Shown here: positions 9,300 to 18,871 of the stretch, piece after piece
How the letters are laid out: each line of letters begins with the position of its first letter
How positions within the stretch are numbered: position 1 is the stretch's first letter
Source: Clostridium punense
GTDB lineage: Bacteria > Bacillota > Clostridia > Clostridiales > Clostridiaceae
Assembly (NCBI RefSeq): GCF_017874425.1
Contig: NZ_JAGGLL010000027.1
Location: forward strand, 1-59,011
Direction of reading: 5' to 3'
Length of the DNA stretch: 59,011 bases
Made by a program: the position numbers and the translations under genes
The notes under the pieces: generated by a model
Seen by the model: only the letters and a program-made list of their open reading frames with translations
Databases searched by the model: none
What the model was told of the DNA's origin: nothing

Positions 9300-12167
9300 A
9301 TGTCTATTAGAACAAATATTGAAATTTCAGGAGCTAAGCAAAATAACCTGAAGAATATATCTGTTGAGATTCCTAGGGATAAACTTACTGTTATTACTGG
9401 TGTATCTGGTTCAGGAAAATCCTCCTTAGCCTTTGATGTTATTTACGGAGAAGGGCAGAGAAGGTTTCTAGACTCCATATCAACCTTTGCTAAGAGTCGT
9501 ATTAGCCAGTTAAAAAAAGCTAATGTAGATTATGTTAGAGGTTTATCTCCTGTTATAGCTATTGAACAGAAGAAAGGGAACAACAACCCTAGATCAACTG
9601 TAGGCACTGTTACAGACATCAATGATTATATGAGACTTTTATTTTCAACTGCAGGAATTGGAAAGTGCCCAGAATGTGGAGAACCGCTTAAACAATTGTC
9701 TGCAGCCCAAATTGCTGAAAGAATTACCACATTACCTGAAGGAGCAGTTGTAGAATTACGAGCACCGGTATATAAGATGTTTGGAGAAGACTATGAATAT
9801 ACCTTTCATATATTAAGAGAAAAAGGATATAAGAATTTACTGGTTGATGGAAAGCCTTTTTCTTTAGCAGAAAAAGAAGAGCTAGATGAGAGTAAGGATT
9901 ATAAAATTGAACTAATAATTGACAAGTTTACTTTAAAGAAGGATACCTATATTCAGCTTACAAAATCTATTGAAGCAGCTATGGTTTCTTTAGATGAAGA
10001 TATTATGATAAAAGTAGAGGTTATTGGGGGAGTAGACCCTTACTTTTATGCTAACTTTGGATGCAAAGAGCATCATTATTTTCTTTGTGAAATGCAACCC
10101 TTTCATTTCTCTTTTAATTCTCCTGCAAGTTCCTGCCATACTTGCTTAGGGGTAGGAATGTCCTATGTTGTAGAGCCACGATTTTTAATTGTGGCACCAG
10201 AAAAAAGTATAATGAAGGGGGCTCTAAAAAATTCAGTGTTTAATCCCTCTGGTAAGGATAGCTACAAGACTGTAATAATGTATAGCTTATCTCAGAAATA
10301 TGACTTTAGTCTTGATACTCCTTTTAGAGACCTTCCAAAACACATTCATGAACTATTGTTTTATGGAACAAAGGGAGAGGCTGTAGAAATGCTGCAACCC
10401 CCATTTTCTCAGAAAAAGAATTGGTTAATTGGTAAGGCAAGGCCTTTTAAGGGATTCGTACATGAGTTAGAAAGCTGGTACAGATATTACATAAGAAAAA
10501 CCTCTACAACAGAAACCTTCGAACCAACCTTTATAAAAGATTGTATGATAGAAAAGATATGTCCTGAATGTCACGGTGCTAGATTAAAAACTCAAAGACT
10601 TCAGATTACCGTTGGTGGAAAAAATATAGATCAGCTAAGTAGAATGCAGTTGCCAGAGCTATTAGATTTTTTAAATACTTTAACCTTTCATGAAGATATT
10701 AGAGAAGTAGCTAACACTATTGTTCGTGAAATAAATTCCAGATTAAAATTGTTAGTGGACATTGGCCTTCATTATATAAATCTTGGAAGGAGGAGTGATA
10801 GTATTTCTGGTGGTGAGATGCAGAGAATTAAAATGTCAACACAAATTAGCAGTGAACTTATGGGAATGCTATATGTAATGGATGAGCCAAGCATCGGACT
10901 TCATCCACGAGATTCTATGAAGGTTATAGATACAATGAAGAAACTTAGGGATATAGGAAACACTGTCATTGTTGTAGAGCATGATGTGGATACAATAAAG
11001 AGTGCAGACCATATCATTGAAATTGGCCCCGGACCTGGGGTTCATGGGGGGAATATAGTTGCAGCTGGTACTCTTGAAGATATAATTAGTGAACCTCAAT
11101 CAGTAACAGGAAGATATCTATCTGGTAAAGCTGAAATAGCTGTACCCAAGAGGAGAAGAATGCTTGGAGATGATTTTTTATCTATACAAGGTGCAAGAGA
11201 AAATAACTTAAAAAATGTGGATATTGATATACCACTGGGAGTGTTTATCTGTGTAACCGGCGTATCAGGCTCAGGTAAGAGTTCATTGATTAACGAGATA
11301 CTATATAAGCAGCTTAAGGTTAATAAAACAGGTGCAAGAATTGTTTCTGGAGACCATGATTTTGTTTTTGGAGCTGAGCTTTTAAACAATGTAATAAATA
11401 TTGATCAAAGTCCTATTGGTAGAAACAGTAAGTCTAATCCAGCTACTTATATAGGTCTCTATGATAAGATACGTAAGATTTTTGCTCAGCAGCCTGAGGC
11501 TATTGCAAGGGGGTATAAAGAGATAGACTTTAGTTTAACCCATGCTAATGGAACAAGATGTGAGCATTGTGCTGGAGATGGAATTATTGTGACAAATCTT
11601 CAGTTCATGGCAGATATTGAAACTATTTGTCCTGTGTGTAAGGGAATGCGTTTTTCAGATGAAGGTCTTGAAATTAAATATAAGGAAAAAACCATTGCTG
11701 ATGTACTAGAAATGACAGTTGAAGAGGCTCTTAGCTTCTTTAGTGATAATAGATATTTAAAGCATAAACTAGAAATTGTAAATGAACTTGGGCTTGGATA
11801 TATGAGACTTGGACAAAGCTCAACAACACTTTCTGGTGGAGAAGCTCAAAGAGTTAAGCTTGCTTACGAGCTTTCAAAAATAAAGCGAGGGTCTCAGAAC
11901 CTATATATACTAGATGAGCCAACTACAGGACTTCATCTTTCAGATATTCAAAAGCTAATAGATTGCTTAGGAAGACTTGTTGATCAGGGACATACAGTGC
12001 TTGTAATTGAGCATCATTTGGACGTGATAAAATCAGCGGACTATATCATTGACATGGGACCTGAAGGAGGTAGTGGTGGAGGATATGTTGTTGCGGAGGG
12101 AACTCCAGAGCAAGTGTCAAAGGTGAAGGGCTCTTATACAGGGGAATTTCTAAAGAGTGTACTTTAA
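9300..12167 (+). CDS. UvrA-family ABC ATPase (UvrA paralogue)
   Basis: The 955-residue protein has the complete UvrA layout. Walker [10 protein letters not shown] is at 34-42 and again near 653-661, with ABC signatures [12 protein letters not shown] near 502 and [12 protein letters not shown] near 844. Zinc motifs are at CPEC (about 122), CPECHGARL, and CEHC...CPVC (about 754-780). The UvrB-binding insert between residues about 125 and 260 is present. Family residues differ from housekeeping UvrA (for example [18 protein letters not shown] for the usual YARQFLGQM), so I read it as a second UvrA-type protein, perhaps for DNA-damaging drug tolerance. No uvrB or uvrC is nearby. A strong AGAGGGGAGAG site precedes the ATG. 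Confidence 0.88.
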   Translation: MSIRTNIEISGAKQNNLKNISVEIPRDKLTVITGVSGSGKSSLAFDVIYGEGQRRFLDSISTFAKSRISQLKKANVDYVRGLSPVIAIEQKKGNNNPRSTVGTVTDINDYMRLLFSTAGIGKCPECGEPLKQLSAAQIAERITTLPEGAVVELRAPVYKMFGEDYEYTFHILREKGYKNLLVDGKPFSLAEKEELDESKDYKIELIIDKFTLKKDTYIQLTKSIEAAMVSLDEDIMIKVEVIGGVDPYFYANFGCKEHHYFLCEMQPFHFSFNSPASSCHTCLGVGMSYVVEPRFLIVAPEKSIMKGALKNSVFNPSGKDSYKTVIMYSLSQKYDFSLDTPFRDLPKHIHELLFYGTKGEAVEMLQPPFSQKKNWLIGKARPFKGFVHELESWYRYYIRKTSTTETFEPTFIKDCMIEKICPECHGARLKTQRLQITVGGKNIDQLSRMQLPELLDFLNTLTFHEDIREVANTIVREINSRLKLLVDIGLHYINLGRRSDSISGGEMQRIKMSTQISSELMGMLYVMDEPSIGLHPRDSMKVIDTMKKLRDIGNTVIVVEHDVDTIKSADHIIEIGPGPGVHGGNIVAAGTLEDIISEPQSVTGRYLSGKAEIAVPKRRRMLGDDFLSIQGARENNLKNVDIDIPLGVFICVTGVSGSGKSSLINEILYKQLKVNKTGARIVSGDHDFVFGAELLNNVINIDQSPIGRNSKSNPATYIGLYDKIRKIFAQQPEAIARGYKEIDFSLTHANGTRCEHCAGDGIIVTNLQFMADIETICPVCKGMRFSDEGLEIKYKEKTIADVLEMTVEEALSFFSDNRYLKHKLEIVNELGLGYMRLGQSSTTLSGGEAQRVKLAYELSKIKRGSQNLYILDEPTTGLHLSDIQKLIDCLGRLVDQGHTVLVIEHHLDVIKSADYIIDMGPEGGSGGGYVVAEGTPEQVSKVKGSYTGEFLKSVL

Positions 12168-12372
12168 CAACATTTTGGAAGCTTCATGTCTGCCAGCTTA
12201 TACAAGTGGAGATTGCTCAGTCTAGACAAATAACTTTGGAGGCAATTTAAATATGCTTTCAAAGTTGCTAGACCTAAATAGCTTGCTACTACTATAATGT
12301 AAGTATATTTCAATTATAGGTATTTAATTAACTAAATCTAATTTAGTGTAAAAAGTGCTACAGGAGGATATT

Positions 12373-13131
12373 ATGGAGATTATAAGTGTAACAGAAAAAA
12401 ATATTGATAAGGAACATATATGCTGCGTAGTCTCTGATAAAAAAGGGGAAAATTGTGTTGCTTCTAAGAAAGCTTGGATGAAAGAACAGTTAAAGAGTGG
12501 GTTAGTTTTCAAGAAGCTAGATGTAAGAGGCAAAGTTTTTATCGAATATATACCAGCGGAAAATGCTTGGTACCCTTTTGAAGCAGAAGGCTATATGGTT
12601 ATTAATTGCTTTTGGGTATCTGGGCAATATAAAGGAAAAGGAATTTCAAATTTACTATTAGATGAGTGCATAAAAGATAGCAAAGAAAAAGGCAAAAAGG
12701 GCATAGTTGTATTATCATCAAAAAATAAAATGCCATTTCTAAGTGAAGGGAAATACTTAAAATATAAGGGCTTTAAAGTGGCAGATACTGCCAATCCTTA
12801 TTATGAGCTTTTATACTTTCCATTTAATGAGGGTGAGGTTATACCTAAATTTAAGGACTGTGCTAAAGAAGGTAAAATAGAAGAAAAAGAGTTAACTTTA
12901 TACTATACTAATCAATGCCCCTACACAGAGAAATATGTGAGTAAAATAAAAGAAATATCAGAAAACAGAGGATTAGAGTTAAAGGTGGAAAAGTATACAA
13001 GCAAAGAACAAGCGCAAAATGCTCCATCACCGTTTACAACTTACAGTTTGTTCTTTAATGGCAATTTTGTAACCAATGAAATTCTCACTGAAAAGAAGTT
13101 TACTAAATTTCTTGAGGAAAATAATTTGTAG
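12373..13131 (+). CDS. GNAT acetyltransferase with YoaP C-terminal domain
   Basis: The start is the ATG after CAGGAGGATATT, giving 252 residues beginning MEIISVTEKN. An N-terminal GNAT domain includes the acetyl-CoA loop QYKGKGISNLLLDECI at about 86-101. The C-terminal part (KELTLYYTNQCPYTEKYV ... SLFFNGNFVTNEILTEKKF) matches the YoaP-like domain, which looks like a thioredoxin-type fold with a single Cys in NQCPYT. The substrate is unknown. The last 16 codons and the terminator are repeated about 880 bp downstream as a relic. An inverted AACTTTG...CAAAGTT hairpin lies in the 205-bp upstream gap. Confidence 0.85.
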   Translation: MEIISVTEKNIDKEHICCVVSDKKGENCVASKKAWMKEQLKSGLVFKKLDVRGKVFIEYIPAENAWYPFEAEGYMVINCFWVSGQYKGKGISNLLLDECIKDSKEKGKKGIVVLSSKNKMPFLSEGKYLKYKGFKVADTANPYYELLYFPFNEGEVIPKFKDCAKEGKIEEKELTLYYTNQCPYTEKYVSKIKEISENRGLELKVEKYTSKEQAQNAPSPFTTYSLFFNGNFVTNEILTEKKFTKFLEENNL

Positions 13132-13152
13132 TTTAAAGATTTATATAACAAT

Positions 13153-13183
13153 AAAACCCTGAACATTTAAGTTCAGGGTTTTT
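13153..13183 (+). terminator. Intrinsic terminator after YoaP-type gene
   Basis: AAAACCCTGAAC ATTTAA GTTCAGGGTTTTT is a perfect hairpin with a T tail. The same hairpin recurs at 14049-14080. Confidence 0.9.
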
Positions 13184-13340
13184 AAAGTTCAACTGTTAAT
13201 GTATTTTGTTTCTCCATAAAATTTATAATATCAGTCACTACGATAATAAGTCCAGTAATAATAGGATAGATCTGAGGCCGAAAGATTGATAAAATACTAG
13301 TTCCTAATACTAATGAAATTACTTCGAGATTAATATTTTG
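13182..13340 (-). pseudogene. Membrane-protein C-terminal fragment
   Basis: On the minus strand a 52-codon open frame reads NLEVISLVLGTSILSIFRP then a hydrophobic IITGLIIVVTDIINF and ends ...NTLTVEL before TAA. It follows directly on an in-frame stop and has no start codon or ribosome binding site. It is therefore best seen as the remaining tail of a lost membrane-protein gene. Two hydrophobic stretches suggest membrane segments; the family is not recognisable. It lies between the two copies of the YoaP tail. Confidence 0.4.
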
Positions 13341-13408
13341 TTATGGAAATTGATTTATAATTATAGTTTTTCAATCTCTATTAGTATCAATATGAAGTTC
13401 CTGAGAAA

Positions 13409-13882
13409 CTAGAAAAGTAAGGAAGCAACTCCAAAACCTGTAGCCACCTGAATAACACAACAAGCTCTAAAAAAGCTAACAACATGACTCTTCTTTTTCT
13501 CAAGGCCATACTGGATATAAAATAAACTCATAAGTACACCAATAAGAAGGCTAAAAATACCAGAAACTAGAAACCCACCTATTATACTTATACCAACAAA
13601 CATCCATACCCACGAAGGCACACCATTCATTGGTTCGTAAGGTTTCTTAGTTCCTAGGAAAGTACCATTAACTGCTAAATCAGCCTTGTTTCCAAGAACA
13701 ACTAATTTGCAATCTGTATCATCAAAAGGAATTTCATAATCAATTACATTGATGATTGGATTTGATGATTTTACTTTATGAGTTACTCCATCCACAATAA
13801 TTTTTCTTACAAAGCCTTGTTTGTACTCAATGATATGAGTTACACCCTCAGCTTGGATTTCCCACTTTCTTGTTTTTCCCAT
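13409..13882 (-). CDS. Membrane protein of unknown function
   Basis: I chose the second ATG (MGKTRKWEIQ) because AAGGGG lies 9 bp before it and touches the upstream ATG. The 157-residue product has an N-terminal soluble beta-rich half (WEIQAEGVTHIIEYKQGFVR ... NGTFLGTKK, about 1-85) and two to three hydrophobic segments in the C-terminal half (WVWMFVGISIIGGFLVSGIF, SLLIGVLMSLFYIQYGL, a last one at the end). I do not recognise the family. It is on the opposite strand between the intact YoaP-type gene and its relic, so the duplication and this gene may have been placed together. Confidence 0.6.
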   Translation of the reverse strand: MGKTRKWEIQAEGVTHIIEYKQGFVRKIIVDGVTHKVKSSNPIINVIDYEIPFDDTDCKLVVLGNKADLAVNGTFLGTKKPYEPMNGVPSWVWMFVGISIIGGFLVSGIFSLLIGVLMSLFYIQYGLEKKKSHVVSFFRACCVIQVATGFGVASLLF

Positions 13883-13974
13883 TTTTCTCATCCCCTTAAG
13901 TTAATAATTTGCATACATATTATACCATAAAAAGTTGAATTTTGAACTAATTTAAATAAATTAATAAGTTGTAA

Positions 13975-14080
13975 AGGACAAGTCTTACAGAAAAAACTTC
14001 ATTAAATTTCTTGATGAAAATAATTTGTAGTTTAAAGATTTATATAATAAAACCCTGAACATTTAAGTTCAGGGTTTTTA
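13975..14080 (+). pseudogene. Relic 3' end of a second YoaP-type gene, with terminator
   Basis: Positions about 13980-14080 repeat the end of the gene at 12373-13131 and its terminator. The relic encodes the frame ..FIKFLDENNL-stop against KFLEENNL-stop in the intact copy, followed by the same TTTAAAGATTTATATAA spacer and the same ACCCTGAAC...GTTCAGGGT hairpin at 14049-14080. Just upstream the relic is one base shorter (GAAAAAAC versus GAAAAGAAG), which breaks the frame. There is no 5' part. Either a tandem paralogue was lost or this arose by duplication. Confidence 0.75.
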
Positions 14081-14225
14081 AAAGCATAAAAAAAAATTGA
14101 CTCAAAATAAGGAAAATGATACTATAATATAATAATGATATTATAGTAAACACCTATTCATTTTAAGCATAACATATATAAATGCAAATGTCAATAGGAA
14201 ATCTTTAAATTTAGGAGGTTAATTT

Positions 14226-14714
14226 GTGAAAAATTATTTTATGGTTATTCCAAATTCTATAGCAGTTAATCAAATACTTTCTGAAATAGAGCAAATTAAC
14301 GAAGATACTTTAGAATATGGATTAAAACTTTCTGAGCAAGATGTAAAAGCAATTGTGGAAACAAGAGATCAGTCCTTAAGCTCAACGGGCAGAGTTGAAT
14401 TCGGAGGAGGAATAATCACAAAGATTATCTCAACTTTTTGTGATTCACCTTATATTTTACAATCAAATTATGTAGAAATAATTAATGAACTCATAGAAAA
14501 CTTTTATTACTTTAAAAATGAAACTTTGGAAGAAATAAGTGATGATGAGCTAATCGAATTTATGAAGGAGTATTTTGATAATAAATGCCAGGGGGATTTA
14601 GATTTACTTAGATATAGGTACTTAGATAAAGTAGCCCATAATGTGAAGTATGGAGTGAAGGATTACTTAAATGTAGATGATTATATGGATGAGGAGGTAG
14701 AGGAAGAATGGTAA
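14226..14714 (+). CDS. DUF6323-like protein of unknown function
   Basis: A 162-residue soluble, acidic protein starting at GTG, 7 bp after a perfect AGGAGG. It begins MKNYFMVIPNSIAVNQILSE and ends in a run of acidic residues (DDYMDEEVEEEW). I assign it to DUF6323 from memory of conserved stretches such as IVETRDQSLSSTGRVEFG and DLLRYRYLDKVAHN; no function is established for that family. Its stop codon overlaps the start of the next gene (TAATG), so the two proteins are probably translationally coupled and likely act together. Confidence 0.6.
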   Translation: MKNYFMVIPNSIAVNQILSEIEQINEDTLEYGLKLSEQDVKAIVETRDQSLSSTGRVEFGGGIITKIISTFCDSPYILQSNYVEIINELIENFYYFKNETLEEISDDELIEFMKEYFDNKCQGDLDLLRYRYLDKVAHNVKYGVKDYLNVDDYMDEEVEEEW

Positions 14715-16072
14715 TGAAAAAATATATTATTAACAAAGAGGAAATTATAGAAGGATTAATAAGCAAAGAGCATTATTTTCAATCGCTGTTGCAAGCTTCC
14801 TATTCCAATGGATTGTTAAATATAAGTGATATTCAAAAGATTCAACTTCAATTATTAAGTGTTATGACGGAAATTGTTGGTTACTTTACAAAAGGCGCAA
14901 GTTCTTCTGTTAGAGAGGAAGTAGCAGAGCAACTTATTTTATCTATTTATTACACCTTAGGGCTATCTTTAAAACATCAAAAAACAATAAAAGAAAGTAT
15001 AGATTTAATTAAGGAAAAAGATATGAAATTGTTGTTTGCTGAAGGAGAGAAAATACTACAAGAAAAAGTGGATAAATGCAAGGGATTACTTGAAATCATA
15101 AATAGAACTAAATTAAACACTGAAAACTATGCTTATATTGACACCATTGATTATGGAGTACAACTATTCTTTGAAAAGTACGATAGAAGGTTTGCAAGTC
15201 ATGAAACTCCAGGTTCTATAGATTACCCTCTAGCTATTGAGGAAATACATTTAGTAGGAATTGAATATATAGAAGATTATTTAAATAAGTTAGTTCTTGA
15301 AAATAAATTCTGTGAATACTTTGATGTTTTAGAGATTGAAGCTTTACTAGAAGGCTTTTGCAATAACTCAAAGCATATGTTGATAAATATTTTCAAGCTA
15401 GTTCTTACTAACTACTTAGGATGCATTCTAGTTGGAAACAAGGGGAGAGCCTTAGATATAACTAAGTGGAATAGAGAATATTTAAAGAGAACTATAGAAG
15501 ATTTATCTACAGCAGAACTAGAAAGACTATTTTTTGACGCAGTAGAAAAGCTTTGTCATGAATTTTCTATTAAGGATAAAAAACTCATTGAGTATATACA
15601 CAAGGTGATAGCTGAAGTCATACCAGAAGTAAGAAAAAATATGGAGAATAATACCTTGGATAGGGTATTTATTACTTTAAGTAAAAAAGATGAAAATTTA
15701 ATTAAATATGAAGATGGTAAGATGTTAGATAATAATAAGTTTAGAGAGGTAACTGAAGAAATTAGAGTTTGTAGTAGCATAGAAGGTAAAATAAGGCTTA
15801 TTAGAGAAGAAATTCATAGCCTAGAGGATTTATTAGATGTATTAGGAGCAGATTGTATATTTGAGGATGAATATATAGATATTTTTAAAGCACTAGATGC
15901 TTTTGAGAGGGCATTAATTGCAAAAAATATTTATAATGACGAAGAATTTAAGACTGATTATAGGATAGAAAACGAGAAGGAGTGGAATATAAAATTTAAG
16001 GAGTATTTTGAGAGTTTAAATGCTATAGAAAGAGAAAATGTAGTAGCTTTAGCTAAGAGTATTGAGTTATAG
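14714..16072 (+). CDS. DUF6179-like protein of unknown function
   Basis: I chose the ATG that overlaps the previous stop (TAATG), with AGGAAG 8 bp upstream, giving 452 residues. An in-frame ATG 6 nt earlier sits too close to that site. The protein is soluble, mostly helical and rich in Glu/Lys, with no signal peptide, membrane segment or known catalytic motif. Conserved-looking stretches include EEVAEQLILSIYYTLGLSLK, FEKYDRRFASHETPGSIDYP and SIEGKIRLIREEI. I assign DUF6179 by recollection of its habitual partnership with DUF6323; function unknown. Confidence 0.6.
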   Translation: MKKYIINKEEIIEGLISKEHYFQSLLQASYSNGLLNISDIQKIQLQLLSVMTEIVGYFTKGASSSVREEVAEQLILSIYYTLGLSLKHQKTIKESIDLIKEKDMKLLFAEGEKILQEKVDKCKGLLEIINRTKLNTENYAYIDTIDYGVQLFFEKYDRRFASHETPGSIDYPLAIEEIHLVGIEYIEDYLNKLVLENKFCEYFDVLEIEALLEGFCNNSKHMLINIFKLVLTNYLGCILVGNKGRALDITKWNREYLKRTIEDLSTAELERLFFDAVEKLCHEFSIKDKKLIEYIHKVIAEVIPEVRKNMENNTLDRVFITLSKKDENLIKYEDGKMLDNNKFREVTEEIRVCSSIEGKIRLIREEIHSLEDLLDVLGADCIFEDEYIDIFKALDAFERALIAKNIYNDEEFKTDYRIENEKEWNIKFKEYFESLNAIERENVVALAKSIEL

Positions 16073-16110
16073 ATTGTGTTCAAATTGTTGTGAACAATCT
16101 CTTCTTGTTA
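16068..16110 (+). terminator. Possible terminator after DUF6179-like gene
   Basis: AGATTGTGTTCA and TGAACAATCT pair imperfectly across AATTGTTG, and CTTCTTG follows. It is a weak hairpin with an interrupted T tail. Confidence 0.4.
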
Positions 16111-16232
16111 ATTACCAAAGTAATCATGTTATTACGAAACTGAAAAATCTAAATTAATGTGGTGTATTTTATTCCTATGTTTTATAAGAATGTAGAAATA
16201 TTAATATAAAAATAATTTTAGGGGGCAAAATT

Positions 16233-16820
16233 ATGGATTGTGTTAAAGTCTCAACTAAGGAAGAATTACGAGAGCTAGAATTTGCTTATGAACTTCATGA
16301 ATTTCAAATGAATAGATTGGAAAGAATTATCACTTCTTTAAGAGATAGATATGGTGATGAGGTCTTTGAAGTCTATAAAGAAATTAAGGTAAGTTACAAT
16401 GAACTGCTTAGATGGTATTTAATTCATACATTTGATATAGTAAGTGCAATGAAGACTAGATTTGGTGGGGAAGTACTTAACGTTATTCATGATGCGGAGA
16501 TTGAAGATGTAGTTCGAGAAGGAAAAAGCTTCGCAAAAAACTGTGGACAAAATACCTTAAATAACATTATTCCATTGTTTGGAGAACACAACTTAGTAAA
16601 AGAAGAAAGCTGTGAGAAGGCCTTATTATTTAGACAAGAAAATGGATGCCCAATGAGTAGAATATCCAAAGAGGAAGGCTTAGAAGAAGTAATGTGTAGA
16701 CTTCATTGTAGTGTAGATCCTTATTTGGTAAAGGGGTTTAACGAAAATATTATATGTGAAGTTAGAAAGTCGCACCTTCTAGGTGATGAGATTTGTGAGT
16801 GGTACATTTACGAAAAATAG
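16233..16820 (+). CDS. Possible L-2-amino-thiazoline-4-carboxylate hydrolase family protein
   Basis: A 195-residue protein with a strong AGGGGG site. The C-terminal third resembles the small ATC-hydrolase family, which is named from cysteine synthesis via aminothiazoline carboxylate: cysteines in CRLHCSVDPY, then VRKSHLLGDEICEWYIYEK, matching the family's ending of a G-D-x-x-C motif. The N-terminal half is helical and includes a possible trimer-type helix. I cannot confirm the activity, and many family members have no tested substrate. It stands alone between the DUF6323/DUF6179 pair and an ECF transporter gene. Confidence 0.5.
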   Translation: MDCVKVSTKEELRELEFAYELHEFQMNRLERIITSLRDRYGDEVFEVYKEIKVSYNELLRWYLIHTFDIVSAMKTRFGGEVLNVIHDAEIEDVVREGKSFAKNCGQNTLNNIIPLFGEHNLVKEESCEKALLFRQENGCPMSRISKEEGLEEVMCRLHCSVDPYLVKGFNENIICEVRKSHLLGDEICEWYIYEK

Positions 16821-16962
16821 GTTGCTTAGAATTATAGAACAGGTTTATTAAGTACTGGTGTAGAGATTTGAAAAATAAGTATTAAATAGGTTGGTTGAAG
16901 TTATGACCTACAGAATATTTTAGAATTTCACAAAAAATTAACTAAAAATCCCTGTAAATATA

Positions 16963-16991
16963 TTGATATATTGGAAAGAAGACTATATAAT
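16963..16991 (+). promoter_or_regulatory. Sigma-A type promoter for the ECF S-component gene
   Basis: TTGATA at 16963-16968 and TATAAT at 16986-16991 are separated by exactly 17 bp. The leader to the ATG at 17065 is about 65 nt, too short for a riboswitch of a known vitamin class; I see none. Confidence 0.75.
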
Positions 16992-17064
16992 ATGGGCGAA
17001 ATGTATAGGTACAATGATATGTGTACCGATACAAAATAGCAATTATACATTTAGGGGGATTAAC

Positions 17065-17850
17065 ATGAATACGGTACATTCTAAGGAAAATAAAATTTCA
17101 ACCCGTTCAATAGTTTTTATAGGACTGTTTGCTGCACTTTGCTATGTAGCTCTTTACTTTAAAATTCCTATTCCATCGCCAGTAGGAAAGCCATTTTTAC
17201 ACATGGGTAATATGTTTGTAATACTGGCAGCATTGCTTTTTAATGGAGTAGTTGGAGGGGCTTCAGGGTCCATAGGTATGGGTTTATTTGATATTATGAA
17301 TGGTTATGGCTCAAGTGCACCTAAAACTTTTATTCTTAAGTTTGGTATAGGCATATTTACTGGCAAGGTGGCATCAAAGGGAAGAAAAGCTGAAGCTAAA
17401 TCACCAGTAAAGTGGATTTTTATTGCTTCTATAGTGTTTACATTAATAGGAATACTTTTACTTATAGCTTCTATAACAAATGGAAATCAAATTGCTGTTG
17501 CGGGTATTGAAAAGAAGCTGGTTATTAATCCAGTTTTGTATATTTTCTCACTTATACTTGGAATTTCTTTAGGAGGGGCAGCAATATCAGCTAAGAAATA
17601 CTCTGTTGATGTCCAGTACGCAATAATGGGAGCAGTGTCAGGTATAGTATTTAACTTAGTAGGAGAATTCTTATTTGGAGTATTTAACCTGCTAATTGCA
17701 GGTAGTGGTTTTTATCCAGCTGTGTTAACTTCAGCAGTAAGTCTTCCTGCTACGTTAATTAATGGAACCTTCTCAATAGTTGTGGCTGTAATTTTATATG
17801 TGCCACTTTCAAGAGTAGTTACGAGATCCAATATAAAAATTGAAGCCTAA
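17065..17850 (+). CDS. ECF transporter substrate-binding (S) component
   Basis: The ATG after TTAGGGGGATTAAC gives a 261-residue membrane protein. The N-terminal RSIVFIGLFAALCYVALYF and the following HMGNMFVILAALLFNGVVGG and GLFDIMNG stretches fit the S components of energy-coupling-factor transporters, which bind a vitamin or nucleobase-type substrate. Compared with typical 180-200-residue S components it carries an extra central segment (about 110-170) with hydrophilic KASKGRKAEAKSPVKW. No EcfA or EcfT gene is near, so it would use a shared module. Substrate not determinable. Confidence 0.75.
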   Translation: MNTVHSKENKISTRSIVFIGLFAALCYVALYFKIPIPSPVGKPFLHMGNMFVILAALLFNGVVGGASGSIGMGLFDIMNGYGSSAPKTFILKFGIGIFTGKVASKGRKAEAKSPVKWIFIASIVFTLIGILLLIASITNGNQIAVAGIEKKLVINPVLYIFSLILGISLGGAAISAKKYSVDVQYAIMGAVSGIVFNLVGEFLFGVFNLLIAGSGFYPAVLTSAVSLPATLINGTFSIVVAVILYVPLSRVVTRSNIKIEA

Positions 17851-17870
17851 AATATAATTTATCCATAAAT

Positions 17871-18045
17871 TGGGCATCTGAAAATAAATGACAAGTCAAA
17901 GATGTGAAGGCTATTTTGTGTTCACAAGCAAACTTGTGCTGACAAGGAAACAGGTTCCGCAGGTGGGGTATCAGAGGATTATGTTGACGCAGTATAGCAC
18001 AAAATAGACGAGCAGACTGACTTATTTATTTTTTGAAGATGCCTT
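17871..18045 (+). mobile_element. MITE-like element, copy 2
   Basis: The left end is GGGCATCTGAAAATAAATGA and the right end TTATTTATTTTTTGAAGATG followed by CCTT. The interior matches copy 1 (GTCAAAGATGTGAAGG, ACAAGGAAACAGGTTC, TTGACGCAGTATAGCACAAA). The copy sits between the stop codon of the ECF S-component gene (20 bp) and the strong terminator at 18046, so it is part of that gene's 3' untranslated region. Confidence 0.85.
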
Positions 18046-18095
18046 AAAGCTATTCAGCAGAAAACTTTTAATAGGTTTCTGGCTGGATAGCTTTT
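18046..18095 (+). terminator. Strong terminator after MITE copy 2
   Basis: AAAGCTAT-CAGC-GAAAAC pairs with GTTTCTGGCTGGATAGCTTT across about 8 nt, with three small mismatches, and ends in TTTT. It probably terminates the ECF S-component transcript. Confidence 0.75.
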
Positions 18096-18175
18096 GTTAT
18101 ATAATTTCAATGTGTACAGATTATGGTATAATATGTATAAGTAATACCATAAAGAAAGCAATGAAGGGGTTAATT

Positions 18176-18871
18176 ATGAAGGAACAAATTAAAATTTTAA
18201 TAGTTGAAGATGATAACAACATTAACAAACTGGTGGCAATCCTTATGAAAAAAAGTGGGTATGAGGTAGTACAAGCATTTTCTGGAACAGAGGCTATGAT
18301 ATATTTGAAAAGTAATAACTTTCACCTAGTGTTAATGGATTTAATGCTACCTGGAATGTCAGGAGAAGAGTTAATAAAAAATATACGAAAAACTAAGACC
18401 ATGCCAGTTATAGTGATTTCAGCAAAACTTGATAAACAAGTAAAACTTGAACTCTTTAAGCTAGGAGCCGATGATTATATTACTAAACCCTTTGATATTG
18501 AAGAACTATCTGCAAGAATTGAGGCAAATATTAGAAGATATATTGAGTTTAGCAGTCATAATTCAGTAGAGCAGATTTTAACTTATAAAGATGTAACTTT
18601 AAATAAAGAAACTAAAGAAGTTAGGGTAAATGATATAGCCTTAAATCTAACAGCAAGGGAATATAATATCCTTGAGCTACTTTTGACACATCCTAAGAAG
18701 GTATTTAGCAAGGCAAACATCTTTGAAAGTGTATGGGAAGAGGAATATCTTTGCGATGAAAACACAGTAAATGTTCATATGAGTAATTTAAGAAATAAGC
18801 TACAAAAGGCAAATCCAAAGGAAGAATACATAGAGACTATATGGGGTATGGGTTATAAACTTAAAGGATAA
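18176..18871 (+). CDS. OmpR-family response regulator
   Basis: The ATG after AAGGGG gives 231 residues starting MKEQIKILIVEDD; an upstream in-frame ATG at 18110 has no ribosome binding site and precedes the -10 box. The receiver domain has acidic E11-D12-D13, phospho-acceptor D55 (LMDLMLPG), S82 and K104 (YITKPF). The DNA-binding winged helix runs from about 135 to the end (LTAREYNILELL ... VNVHMSNLRNKL ... GMGYKLKG). With the kinase at 23146 it should control the intervening ABC transporter genes. A TATAAT lies at 18127-18132. Confidence 0.92.
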   Translation: MKEQIKILIVEDDNNINKLVAILMKKSGYEVVQAFSGTEAMIYLKSNNFHLVLMDLMLPGMSGEELIKNIRKTKTMPVIVISAKLDKQVKLELFKLGADDYITKPFDIEELSARIEANIRRYIEFSSHNSVEQILTYKDVTLNKETKEVRVNDIALNLTAREYNILELLLTHPKKVFSKANIFESVWEEEYLCDENTVNVHMSNLRNKLQKANPKEEYIETIWGMGYKLKG

